Assembly (NCBI GenBank): GCA_020631355.1 | Contig: JAHDHL010000001.1 | Coordinates: 1-49,515, forward strand | Direction of reading: 5' to 3' | From: Saprospiraceae bacterium | GTDB lineage: Bacteria; Bacteroidota; Bacteroidia; Chitinophagales; Saprospiraceae | Length of the DNA stretch: 49,515 nt | Shown: positions 36,344-44,258 of the stretch, piece after piece | How the letters are laid out: the number at the start of each line of letters is the position of its first letter | Numbering within the stretch: the stretch's first letter is position 1 | The notes under the pieces: generated by a model | Databases searched by the model: none | Told to the model about the DNA's origin: nothing | Seen by the model: the letters and a program-made list of their open reading frames with translations, nothing else | Position numbers and translations under genes: made by a program

Positions 36344-36562
36344 GAATTCCGATCAGACATCCTATTAATTGTCAGGGTGTTAAATCATTATAAAACAACC
36401 CTTTCTGAAACGTCTGATTATAACTGCGCGCAAAGATAATTAAAAGTGAACTTTTCCTTTTGGATAATAGGCAATTTTATTGGTTAAAATTTGAACCTTG
36501 TGCTAGCCTATTGATAATGAAAAACATACGCATACCACATATGGGGAATTCAGATCAGACAT
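36344..36562. repeat. Near-identical 17-bp repeats flanking carB promoter
   Basis: GAATTCCGATCAGACAT (36344-36360) and GAATTCAGATCAGACAT (36546-36562), one mismatch. A partial inverted copy, CGTCTGATTA, occurs near 36411. They could be binding sites for a regulator of carB or of the downstream genes; this is inference. Confidence 0.45.
36431..36438 (-). promoter_or_regulatory. Putative carB -7 box
   Basis: TATCTTTG on the minus strand, exact TAnnTTTG, about 180 nt upstream of carB. It would leave a long leader for carB. Confidence 0.45.
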
Positions 36563-36742
36563 TGGTAGTTCATAGGAATACATCCATCTAATTTAATACT
36601 ACACTTGCATGGATTATGGTTATACTCGTCATCATACATCATCTGGTTCACTCTGTAATTACGGAATGTTCCTTGTCTTCGGTAGGACAGTAACATTCGG
36701 TTGACTGAAATATTTCTTCACTTATATTGTTATAATTAGACC

Positions 36743-37294
36743 ATGAAAAAAACATATATCATTGTCATCCTTGTGGTCGCGTTACTGATTTCCATGGTTG
36801 TCATCATGGTTCCTGTAGTGCAGTTAATTCTTCAAGATGAAAAAAGACATGGTTTTGAACATACAAAAGCCATTGACTTCAAGGCGGAATTATTGGATGG
36901 AAGCACATTCGAATTCAAGGATCTAAAAGGGAAGTATGTCCTCTTGGATTTTTGGGGAAGTTGGTGCGGCCCCTGCAGACGGGCCAATAAGGGAGTGGTA
37001 GAACTACACGATGAATTCAACGGAAAGATATTCCAGGATGCGGATGGATTCGAAATTGTAAGCGTTGCGATAGAAAACGATGAAGTTCCTTGGAAAGCAG
37101 CCATAGAAAAAGACCAACTCGATTGGAAGCATCATATCATTACCTATCGTTCCGATGAACATCGGATATCAAAACAATATGGTATCAAGAGTATCCCTGC
37201 TCCCATATTGATTGGTCCTGATGGTGATATCATAGGTTACAAGTGGTCTGAACGAAAAATGAGAAGATATCTAAAAGATAAATTGCAGTCATGA
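36743..37294 (+). CDS. TlpA-like thioredoxin, membrane-anchored (CGPC)
   Basis: 183 residues: an N-terminal membrane anchor (about 4-27) and a periplasmic thioredoxin-fold domain with WGSWCGPCRRANKG around residue 73, followed by the TlpA insertion and IPAPILIGPDGDIIG (cis-Pro loop). It probably reduces or exchanges disulfides in the envelope. The next gene, overlapping by 4 nt (ATGA), is a paralog, so the two are a translationally coupled tandem duplicate. Confidence 0.88.
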   Translation: MKKTYIIVILVVALLISMVVIMVPVVQLILQDEKRHGFEHTKAIDFKAELLDGSTFEFKDLKGKYVLLDFWGSWCGPCRRANKGVVELHDEFNGKIFQDADGFEIVSVAIENDEVPWKAAIEKDQLDWKHHIITYRSDEHRISKQYGIKSIPAPILIGPDGDIIGYKWSERKMRRYLKDKLQS

Positions 37295-37833
37295 TTAAGA
37301 AAGCATTACCCATACTCATCCCTATCCTATTGATAGGAGGATACTACCTCGGTAGAATGATTTACTTCACTCCCAATTATAGCAGTGGTGAGGTAGCCCC
37401 GAATTTTACAGGGACCCGTCCTGATGGTACGACCTTTGAGCTCAAAGACCTGCAAGGACAGTATGTCCTTTTGGAATTCTGGGGAAGTTGGTGTGGGGAC
37501 TGCAGGGTTTCCCACCCTGACTTAGTGAAACTCTATGATGAGTTCAATGGCAAATCCTATAAGGATGCGGATGGATTCGAAATCGTGAGTGTTGCTCTGG
37601 AAACGAGGGAATCCAGTTGGAAGCGGGCCATTGAAAAGGACGGATTACGTTGGTCGCATCATACTGCCCAATTTGCTGAACGCAGCAGTAAGATGTTCGA
37701 TCAACCTTTGGCCTTGGATTATGGTATCCGCTGGGCACCGACCTCGTTCCTCATTAACCCCAAAGGGGAAATCATCAAGGTAAGTCCAAGCAAATCCACA
37801 CTTTCCGATTTCTTATCCGAGCGGTTGAAATAA
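37291..37833 (+). CDS. TlpA-like thioredoxin, membrane-anchored (CGDC)
   Basis: 180 residues: N-terminal anchor (about 5-25), then a TlpA-type domain with WGSWCGDCRVSHPD near residue 69 and a cis-Pro region WAPTSFLINPKGE. The two genes share the LKDLxGxYVLL.FWGSWCG and YxDADGFEIVSVA blocks, so they derive from a duplication. The active-site change from CGPC to CGDC predicts a different redox potential or partner. It overlaps the preceding gene by 4 nt. Confidence 0.88.
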   Translation: MIKKALPILIPILLIGGYYLGRMIYFTPNYSSGEVAPNFTGTRPDGTTFELKDLQGQYVLLEFWGSWCGDCRVSHPDLVKLYDEFNGKSYKDADGFEIVSVALETRESSWKRAIEKDGLRWSHHTAQFAERSSKMFDQPLALDYGIRWAPTSFLINPKGEIIKVSPSKSTLSDFLSERLK

Positions 37834-37929
37834 TACCCTATCGCTCGAATGAGTTTGAAAAGTTGTGTAGGTTTTGTAGGTTCGTGACTATTGATGCATC
37901 CTATGTATGCTTCCCTTAAATTCATTCGT

Positions 37930-38646
37930 ATGAAAGCCATGATTTTTGCCGCAGGTCTGGGTACCCGACTCAGGCCATTGACCAATGACCGTCCGAAAGC
38001 CATGGTTGAAGTGAATGGCCAAACCCTACTCGAAATCAATATTCGGAAATTGGTGGGTTTCGGATTCAAGGATATCGTGGTGAATGTACATCACTTTGCG
38101 GATTTGGTGATTGATTTCCTAGAGTCCAATGATTTTGGCGCGAACATCATTATTTCCGATGAGAGGGATGAATTATTGGAAACAGGAGGTGGATTAAGAA
38201 AGGCTGCCGATTTTCTGATGGAAGATGATTTCCTGGTTCACAATGTGGATATCCTAACGGATATTGACCTCCATAAAATGGTACACCACCATAAGCGCAA
38301 CAATGCCTTGGCTACACTAGCTACCCGTCAACGGGATACTTCCAGGTATCTTCTTTTTGATGAGCAACAAGTACTGCACGGTTGGACGAATGTCAAGGCA
38401 GGAATCGTCAGACAAAAAAGAGTCACGGAGAATGACTTGTTCTTCAGGGCTTTCTCTGGCATACATGTGATTTCCCCCCAGCTTTTCAAACTCTTTACCC
38501 GCAAGGGTAAATTTTCCATTATTGATACTTATCTCGATTGTGCCAAGGAGCATTTCATTCAGGAATTCCGTCATGATGATGGTGTGTGGCTGGATGTGGG
38601 CAAGCCTGAGAGTCTGAGGGAAGCAGAGGGTTTGGATTGGGTTTGA
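37930..38646 (+). CDS. Sugar-phosphate nucleotidyltransferase family protein (MurU/RmlA-like)
   Basis: 238-residue GT-A-fold nucleotidyltransferase. AMIFAAGLGTRLRPLTNDRPKAMVEVNG is the canonical NTP-binding loop with Lys. LLETGGGLRKA (substrate/base region), FLVHNVDILTDID (metal-binding Asp) and VWLDVGKPESL complete the catalytic site. Length and motif set are closest to single-domain MurU-type N-acetylmuramate-phosphate uridylyltransferases or mannose-1-phosphate guanylyltransferases. In Bacteroidota these often act in cell-wall sugar recycling, but the substrate is not certain. Start at ATG 37930, where the conserved domain begins. Confidence 0.88.
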   Translation: MKAMIFAAGLGTRLRPLTNDRPKAMVEVNGQTLLEINIRKLVGFGFKDIVVNVHHFADLVIDFLESNDFGANIIISDERDELLETGGGLRKAADFLMEDDFLVHNVDILTDIDLHKMVHHHKRNNALATLATRQRDTSRYLLFDEQQVLHGWTNVKAGIVRQKRVTENDLFFRAFSGIHVISPQLFKLFTRKGKFSIIDTYLDCAKEHFIQEFRHDDGVWLDVGKPESLREAEGLDWV

Positions 38647-38660
38647 TGAAGTAAGGTTTC

Positions 38661-38691
38661 CTTGGTTTTATCTGTGGGTTTTTTATCTTTG
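38661..38691 (+). promoter_or_regulatory. Promoter of the EAD-ABC cassette
   Basis: CTTG (38661-38664), 19-nt spacer, TATCTTTG (38684-38691), an exact -7 match. Predicted transcript start is about 25 nt before the GTG of the first cassette gene. It gives the accessory cassette its own transcription. Confidence 0.7.
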
Positions 38692-38721
38692 GTAAAAAAA
38701 CATACTAAGTCCAACTAACAA

Positions 38722-39024
38722 GTGGCACAAACTAACAACATTACTACTGAGAGAGACAAAATTAAGAATCAATTTGCCCGAGGCAAAGTTGAGCAGGGAA
38801 TCAAGTCCCTATGCTTTTTCTGTGACACCTACTGTGACAGTGAATCTGACAAGATTACAGCTACCAATTTTAGCGGACAATTTTATATGTATCGAAAGGA
38901 CTATCGAGCAAGGATAATTCCTATCACTGATTGGCAAGTAACCGTAAGCAATATCATTGTAGGATGTCTTGAGCATCTGAATTATGTATATGAAGACCTA
39001 CTAGATTTTTATGAAGACAATTAA
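38722..39024 (+). CDS. Small EAD-like (effector-associated domain) protein
   Basis: 100-residue standalone protein starting with GTG at 38722. Helical pattern: IKNQFARGKVEQGIKSLCFF (helix with G-x3-x-GI..L), ITATNFSGQFYMYRKDYRA (central S/Y and R-D-Y helix), and TVSNIIVGCLEHLNY (final helix). This order (ALxxL helix, then L-S-xx-F/Y-xx-x-RD-x-R, then N-xI-xx-L) is what I recall for the death-like EAD11 family of Bacteroidota conflict systems. Three Cys cluster at residues about 31-38 (CFFCDTYC). The ABC ATPase gene overlaps by 14 nt and carries a similar domain. The assignment is inference. Confidence 0.6.
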   Translation: MAQTNNITTERDKIKNQFARGKVEQGIKSLCFFCDTYCDSESDKITATNFSGQFYMYRKDYRARIIPITDWQVTVSNIIVGCLEHLNYVYEDLLDFYEDN

Positions 39025-40240
39025 GGAAAGCATATCAACCATACGAGAATTCTTGGATAAGGATTTAGAAATTGCATCTGATTTATTATTAGAAGCAACA
39101 CGGAATTTTTCCACTTCAACTCGCTTGGAAGATGAAGTCGTAATGCTCAAATGGGAATATGTTATTGCAAATGATGATAGAAAACAAGACATCATTAATC
39201 GTTACAAGGAGATTCTTACAACATTAGAGCGTGAATATAACGCAGAAAAAGTTGATAATAAACAAAAGAGAATAGAGGAACTTAACCAAGTGAGTGAAGC
39301 TTCAATCAACAATGAGATCATTGTTAGACTAGATGGTATTATAAAAAAATATTCTCGACGATCATCATTCGAACTCAACATACCAAAATTAAAACTTAGT
39401 CAAGGCAAAATTGTTGGTCTAGTCGGAGAAAATGCCACAGGGAAATCTACGCTATTAAATATTATTGCTGGAGAGGTATCACATGATAGCGGTACCATTA
39501 GATTCCCACTTTTCAAGGAAAAGAGATGGGTAAAAATCAAATCACACATTTCCTATATCCCCCAACAATTAGATGAATGGCAAGGCTCTCTATTAGAAAA
39601 CATCAGTTTCCATGCTGCACTACATGGTATAAAAGGGGAAGAAAATGACAAGGCCGTCAAGAGAATCATTCACCTCCTTGGTCTAGGAGATTACACCCAA
39701 CATACCTGGAAAGAACTTTCGGGTGGATACAAGCTTAGGTTTGCTTTGGCAAAAGCATTGGTATGGAAGCCAAAGCTTCTTATTCTTGACGAACCACTGG
39801 CTCACTTAGATATTAATGCTCAAATAACTGTACTGAATGATTTGAAACAACTTTCTAAAAACAGAAAGCATCCATTGGCCATATTGGTTTCTTCACAACA
39901 TATTCATGAAATAGAATACATAGCGGATAAATTACTCTTCATGAAAAATGGTAAACTTACCAATCAAAGTATTTCAGATACTCATGAACCCAATCTCTTA
40001 CATTTTGAATTAGGGTGCAATCTTGATTCTCATCAACTCCGATTGGCTCTTAGTAAAATTCCTGACATCCAAGTTACAGATAAGGAAATGTATAACATAC
40101 TATCTGTACCACAGTATTTCACTACAAATAAAATTTTAGGATTACTTATTACTGAGGGTATCGAAATTAATTACTTCAGAAATATCAGCCAATCAATTAA
40201 GCTAAAATTCTATGAGACCAAAAGAAACAATAACACATAA
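39011..40240 (+). CDS. ABC-type ATPase with N-terminal EAD-like domain
   Basis: 409 residues. Residues about 5-75 form a helical domain of the same pattern as the preceding small protein (IREFLDKDLEIASDLLLEA, LEDEVVMLKWEYV, IINRYKEILTTLEREY). A full ABC nucleotide-binding domain follows: Walker A GENATGKST (139-147), Q-loop near Q186, signature LSGGY (236-240), Walker B LLILDE (256-261), D-loop HLD, and a switch His in SSQHIHEIE (H297). About 90 residues follow, of unknown fold. There is no membrane helix; the permease is the next gene, overlapping by 29 nt. This EAD-ABC fusion is not one I know as a standard architecture. Confidence 0.85.
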   Translation: MKTIKESISTIREFLDKDLEIASDLLLEATRNFSTSTRLEDEVVMLKWEYVIANDDRKQDIINRYKEILTTLEREYNAEKVDNKQKRIEELNQVSEASINNEIIVRLDGIIKKYSRRSSFELNIPKLKLSQGKIVGLVGENATGKSTLLNIIAGEVSHDSGTIRFPLFKEKRWVKIKSHISYIPQQLDEWQGSLLENISFHAALHGIKGEENDKAVKRIIHLLGLGDYTQHTWKELSGGYKLRFALAKALVWKPKLLILDEPLAHLDINAQITVLNDLKQLSKNRKHPLAILVSSQHIHEIEYIADKLLFMKNGKLTNQSISDTHEPNLLHFELGCNLDSHQLRLALSKIPDIQVTDKEMYNILSVPQYFTTNKILGLLITEGIEINYFRNISQSIKLKFYETKRNNNT

Positions 40241-42068
40241 CAATTTCATATCCCGCACAGATGAATACCTAAGAAAAAACGCCCCACACATCTGGGATAT
40301 TAATATACACTACATACTTCCAATATCAATATTACTTACTGTAATATTTTTCGTGTGTGGATATCTTTTTTCATTGTTATCATATGAAAACACAAGCATT
40401 ATCCATCCATTAGAGCCTATTTGTATATGGAATAGTAAATCATTTCTTACCTTATCTATGGTATCATCCTTATTATTTTTCTATTGGTTTTCATTACAAA
40501 GGAAAACAACAAAAAACACTATTGGCTCATTATTACTGAAATCATTCATATTTATTACTACACTATCTTTCACAACTATTATAACACCTATTTCTTTTGA
40601 ACTTGGAATACTATATGAATACAAATCAAATAAAATCCCTAAAGATGACATCAAATCTGTAACCAATGGATATTATTATTTATTTGGACAAGAAAATTAC
40701 AACTATAAAAAGGAACCTTACAAGGAAAAATCCTTGCAATGCACTCTCTTATCAAAAAGGGTAAAAGTTCTCACACAAAGAATCTTACAAACAACATTTG
40801 AAACAGGAAAAAACATAAACAAGGAACATCCTTTGAAGACTCGTAACGGAAAACACTTAGAGACTTACCTAGAAACCGAATATGATATATCAACACTTGC
40901 GGACACATCATATAAAAAGAACCTAGCCTCTCACCTCCCACTAAGACTATCTGGCTTCCAAGACCTAAGTATATCGTCATACGACGCCATATATGACAAG
41001 ATTAGGAAGGAATTCTATACTGATGCAAATTCGAAAAATAATCATTCATCAGACCTAGAAGACCTTTTTCCCTCCAGCCTCATAAACATTAACACCAACA
41101 TTCAAAAAAGGCAACCTCTCTCAGCATTGGACTCATTAAAAAAAGAACTATATAATTATGACCAATTAATCATTAAACTTTACAACGATACTAACACCTT
41201 ACAAATAGACTCCTTCAATAACATTTGGAACCAGATCATAACCAATTTCAAAAAAGACAGCGCTAACATATCCAAGAGTCCTAATTATGCCGTTAAAAAC
41301 AAACTGAGATTTTCTAAAAAATCTATCGTTAATGATATTAGTGAAAAAATAAATATTTACGATTACCATATCAAATATATCAATTACTATTACCAAGAAC
41401 ACGAGTCTACACTAAACAAAATATTCAACGACAACTATAACACTCCTAAAGGTTCATTCAAAATGGAATCAGATAACAACCATACCAAACTTATTTACAA
41501 AATCCCAGAGAAACTGATTAATTTCAACCATAAGTATCTTTCTCATGAAAATGCCTCTGATTTTTTCAATAAAAATATTCCTTTAAAATTATTCCTCAGA
41601 CTATTTCCATTTATCATCATCCTTAGTTCAATACTTTTATCAGCACCATATATCAACTTAGATTTTTTCTTTTTTTCAAGCGTAAGCCTATTAATTATTT
41701 ATGCTATAAATTTAATCTTCAACCTAACTGACTATCACAATTTAACAGTCTTCCAACCAATATGGATATATTTTTTCATTTTCATTATTGGCATTTCAAC
41801 TTTCCTCTTTTCATTTTATTTGAAAAGATATAATAGGCTTACTATATTCTCACTGCATAGTATTCTAATATCATCCATTATGCTAGTAGTTTATTCACTT
41901 TTCTATCTTGATCTTACGTTACACGACAAAACTATGATAGTAGAATCAATGGATAATACTTTAATCTTCCCCATTCTGAGTGAAGTAGAAATATGGGGTA
42001 TTGCAGTAGCATCCACCATCACCGCATTCCTAGCTCCCCTAGTCTTCTCACAACCCAAAACCTCTTGA
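40212..42068 (+). CDS. Eight-helix membrane protein with large central domain (likely ABC partner)
   Basis: 618 residues. Three N-terminal helices (about 31-52, 76-95, 110-132), then a hydrophilic domain of about 310 residues (about 140-450) rich in Lys, Asn and Tyr, then five C-terminal helices (about 460-485, 490-510, 517-538, 545-570, 590-610). The pattern resembles ABC-2/FtsX-type permeases with a large extracytoplasmic domain, but I cannot assign a family. It overlaps the ATPase by 29 nt. It is the most AT-rich gene in the window, as expected of an acquired element. Confidence 0.75.
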   Translation: MRPKETITHNNFISRTDEYLRKNAPHIWDINIHYILPISILLTVIFFVCGYLFSLLSYENTSIIHPLEPICIWNSKSFLTLSMVSSLLFFYWFSLQRKTTKNTIGSLLLKSFIFITTLSFTTIITPISFELGILYEYKSNKIPKDDIKSVTNGYYYLFGQENYNYKKEPYKEKSLQCTLLSKRVKVLTQRILQTTFETGKNINKEHPLKTRNGKHLETYLETEYDISTLADTSYKKNLASHLPLRLSGFQDLSISSYDAIYDKIRKEFYTDANSKNNHSSDLEDLFPSSLININTNIQKRQPLSALDSLKKELYNYDQLIIKLYNDTNTLQIDSFNNIWNQIITNFKKDSANISKSPNYAVKNKLRFSKKSIVNDISEKINIYDYHIKYINYYYQEHESTLNKIFNDNYNTPKGSFKMESDNNHTKLIYKIPEKLINFNHKYLSHENASDFFNKNIPLKLFLRLFPFIIILSSILLSAPYINLDFFFFSSVSLLIIYAINLIFNLTDYHNLTVFQPIWIYFFIFIIGISTFLFSFYLKRYNRLTIFSLHSILISSIMLVVYSLFYLDLTLHDKTMIVESMDNTLIFPILSEVEIWGIAVASTITAFLAPLVFSQPKTS

Positions 42069-42087
42069 TGAATATGGAAAGTAAAAT

Positions 42088-42288
42088 TTATTCCTCGTCT
42101 GATAGGATTTCCTTGACACGGCCTACCTGGCCATCTTCCAAACGTACCTTGATTCCGTGGGGATGATAGGAGGAATTCGTGAGGATATCCTTGACGATAC
42201 CTGGGGTAAGCCGACCAGAACGTTGGTCTTTTTTGAGGACAATATTGACGTGGAGTCCTTTGTGGATATCAGAACGGTTTGTTCCCAT
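42088..42288 (-). CDS. YwbE family protein
   Basis: 66-residue protein matching YwbE/DUF2196: SDIHKGLHVNIVLKKDQRSGRLTPGIVKDILTN and the GIKVRLEDGQVGRVKEIL tail. It is a small RNA/protein-binding-like beta fold of unknown function. It is not shown to be linked to neighbouring genes. It converges on the cassette with a 19 bp gap, which marks the cassette's right edge. Confidence 0.85.
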   Translation of the reverse strand: MGTNRSDIHKGLHVNIVLKKDQRSGRLTPGIVKDILTNSSYHPHGIKVRLEDGQVGRVKEILSDEE

Positions 42289-42330
42289 TTTGAAGTGTTT
42301 GTGGAGGATATGGAATAAAGTTAGGGTAAC

Positions 42331-42789
42331 TTATTTTCTTTTACCCTTACATTTTTCATCATTGCAAGTCCCATAGAAATTCAGGGAATGGAACTTGATA
42401 TCAAAGTCGTAGTGTTCCGCTACCATATCACGGATGGATTGGATTCTTGGGTCACAGAATTCCAGAATCTTATTGCATTCCGTACAGATAAGATGATCGT
42501 GTTGGCGATAAGAATAGGACTTTTCGAAATAGGATAGGTTCTGACCGAAATGATGCTTGCGAATAAGATTGCATTCCGCTAATAATTCCAAGGTGTTATA
42601 CACTGTAGCACGGCTGACCTTGAAATTCTTGGTCTTCATATCTATGTACAGTTGCTCCGCATCGAAATGGTCATTTCGGGTATAAATTTCCTCGAGCAAT
42701 GCGAAACGCTCAGGTGTTTTGCGCAATTTCTTATCCTCCAGATATTTCGCAAATAACTCCTTGACTTCCTGTACTTGGTTCTCTTGCAT
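42331..42789 (-). CDS. Fur family transcriptional regulator
   Basis: 152-residue metal-responsive repressor. The N-terminal winged helix (LRKTPERFALLEEIYTRNDHFDAEQLYIDM and VSRATVYNTLELL recognition helix) is followed by the dimerisation domain with HDHLICTEC (first CxxC) and CNDEKC (second CxxC), the structural zinc site. It could be Fur, PerR or Zur. Start at the ATG at 42789 (MQENQVQEV); an in-frame extension to 42837 adds sequence that includes heptad repeats and looks non-coding. It may respond to iron or oxidative stress. Confidence 0.88.
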   Translation of the reverse strand: MQENQVQEVKELFAKYLEDKKLRKTPERFALLEEIYTRNDHFDAEQLYIDMKTKNFKVSRATVYNTLELLAECNLIRKHHFGQNLSYFEKSYSYRQHDHLICTECNKILEFCDPRIQSIRDMVAEHYDFDIKFHSLNFYGTCNDEKCKGKRK

Positions 42790-42793
42790 TTTC

Positions 42794-42829
42794 TTAGATG
42801 CTAGATGGTTAGATACTAGACGCCAGATG
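42794..42829 (-). repeat. Heptamer repeats in the fur leader
   Basis: Five imperfect 7-mers: TTAGATG, CTAGATG, (G)TTAGATA, CTAGACG, CCAGATG, covering 36 bp just upstream of the Fur-family start. Likely to be in the transcribed leader if the -7 box at 42877 is used. Confidence 0.65.
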
Positions 42830-42876
42830 TTATGCACTATCTTATCATGCCTTCTACCTGAACATCATATACTTTA

Positions 42877-42884
42877 CAAAGATA
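42877..42884 (-). promoter_or_regulatory. Putative Fur-gene -7 box
   Basis: TATCTTTG on the minus strand, exact TAnnTTTG, about 88 nt upstream of the Fur-family start. No clear -33. Confidence 0.45.
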
Positions 42885-42948
42885 CTAACAATTTCAATCT
42901 ATATAAGGTTAAACCCGTATAGCATCCGGCATCTAATAACCGGTGTTT

Positions 42949-44046
42949 CTAAAAAACAAACTTCCCATTCTGATAAATCAGTTCATCATCCGCATAAATC
43001 TCTCCGCCATCGGTCATATCCGTAATCATATCCCAGTGAATGGGTGATTCATTCCTGCCTCCGGTTTGGTAATAGGACTGACCGATAGCCATATGTATGG
43101 TTCCTCCGATTTTTTCATCAAACAGGATATTCCTTGTCAATTGGGTAATATCATAATTGGTACCGATGGCCACTTCACCGAAACGACGGGCACCTTTCAT
43201 CTCAAATACCTCATCCAGGAAAGCTGCATCTCCCTTGGCTTCCCATTTATAGACCTCTCCATCCTTGATCCAAAGGGTTACGTCCTCCAATTCACGCCCC
43301 ATATAAAGCGCAGGTAGGGAGAATCGAATCTTACCATTCACAGAATCCTCCACGGGTCCGGTATAGACCTCTCCGGATGGCATATTGGTCTGACCATCAG
43401 AATTAATCCAGATCCTATCCTTTACGGAGAATGAAACATCAATATCGTTTCCCTTATAATGAATCTTTGATTTGGTATTCAACATATCCACGATACGTTG
43501 TTGGTCCTTTCTTCTGTTGAGCCATTTTTGGATAGGGTCATCCTCGAATAAGCCACAGGCATTGAATACGAATTGTTCATATTCCTCCAAAGACATTTTC
43601 GCATTCTGTGCTGCGGACAGGGTGGGATACTGACAAAGATTACGCTTCATCTCCCTGGATGCTGTCCTTTGGGAATAAATCTTATACAATGGAGCCAATG
43701 CATTCTTACTGATTTTCCTCCTTGCAGGATCAGATGATTGCTCATCCATCAGATTGAATGGTGCCCTAATGAAAATATAGGCATCAAAGGTTTTCAGCGC
43801 CTTATCCAATAGCGTTGGGACATATTTCAGTTGCTCATCATTACCATAGGCATACAACATCCTATGTTGTTCCCTGAATTCGAATTCCACTTCCATGTGC
43901 CCCCCGGCTTCCAATGCCTTTTTGTAGACTTCCCTTACCAACGGCTCGGCAAGTGTGGTCGTCCTGACCAACAACCGCTCTCCGGGTTGTAATTCTACAC
44001 AATAATTAACAAGTAGATTGGCATACTTCTCTAATAGTGGATTCAT
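42949..44046 (-). CDS. M29 family aminopeptidase (thermophilic metalloprotease family)
   Basis: 365-residue M29 aminopeptidase, which removes N-terminal amino acids with two divalent metals. The start is MNPLLEKYANLLVNYCVELQPGERLLV, with the YA.LLV.Y...L..GE motif typical of the family. The C-terminal metal-binding region includes GEVYTGPVEDSVNGKIRF, EVAIGTNYDI, and NESPIHWDMITDM. An in-frame upstream ATG would add 23 residues; 44046 is favoured because the conserved domain begins there. Cytoplasmic; peptide turnover role. Confidence 0.9.
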   Translation of the reverse strand: MNPLLEKYANLLVNYCVELQPGERLLVRTTTLAEPLVREVYKKALEAGGHMEVEFEFREQHRMLYAYGNDEQLKYVPTLLDKALKTFDAYIFIRAPFNLMDEQSSDPARRKISKNALAPLYKIYSQRTASREMKRNLCQYPTLSAAQNAKMSLEEYEQFVFNACGLFEDDPIQKWLNRRKDQQRIVDMLNTKSKIHYKGNDIDVSFSVKDRIWINSDGQTNMPSGEVYTGPVEDSVNGKIRFSLPALYMGRELEDVTLWIKDGEVYKWEAKGDAAFLDEVFEMKGARRFGEVAIGTNYDITQLTRNILFDEKIGGTIHMAIGQSYYQTGGRNESPIHWDMITDMTDGGEIYADDELIYQNGKFVF

Positions 44047-44126
44047 GATTCTGATATTGTAATAATCTGATGGGTGGAATAACATCCCCGCAATAAAACG
44101 AAGATATAAACGCACAACTTACCTGA

Positions 44127-44134
44127 CAAAGGTA
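44127..44134 (-). promoter_or_regulatory. Putative aminopeptidase -7 box
   Basis: TACCTTTG on the minus strand, exact TAnnTTTG, 81 nt upstream of the M29 start. No clear -33. Confidence 0.5.
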
Positions 44135-44195
44135 ATCTTTATCGTCGAAATGATTTTTCGTGGAGTGGGCATTCATGCCTTAGAAGACGAATGCT

Positions 44196-44215
44196 ACATA
44201 CAACAGGTTGTATGT
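44196..44215. repeat. Inverted repeat downstream of the pheT operon
   Basis: ACATACAA / TTGTATGT with loop CAGG, 8-bp perfect stem, in the gap between the coiled-coil gene and the aminopeptidase promoter. It lacks a T run, so it is a weak terminator or a protein site. Confidence 0.5.
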
Positions 44216-44258
44216 CAATATGTACCAATGGAAAACTAGTGGTTATGTACGATGGCCC

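Larger units (their letters stand above)
36251..36742. other. Intergenic region between carB and the thioredoxin genes
   Basis: About 490 bp without a convincing gene. It holds the putative carB promoter (36431-36438), a 17-bp near-repeat (36344-36360, 36546-36562) and AT-rich sequence. A 24-codon frame at 36517 is not supported. Confidence 0.5.

Noticed and set aside
36517-36591. 24-codon frame in the carB upstream gap
   Set aside because: No promoter box at a suitable distance and no membrane or conserved features; chance is likely.
38650-42087. Mobile element or integrase associated with the AT-rich cassette
   Set aside because: I looked for transposase, integrase, tRNA and terminal repeats at the edges and saw none.
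44196-44215. 6S RNA or small RNA gene in the gap after the coiled-coil gene
   Set aside because: The gap of about 140 bp has one 8-bp hairpin and no extended helix typical of 6S RNA.
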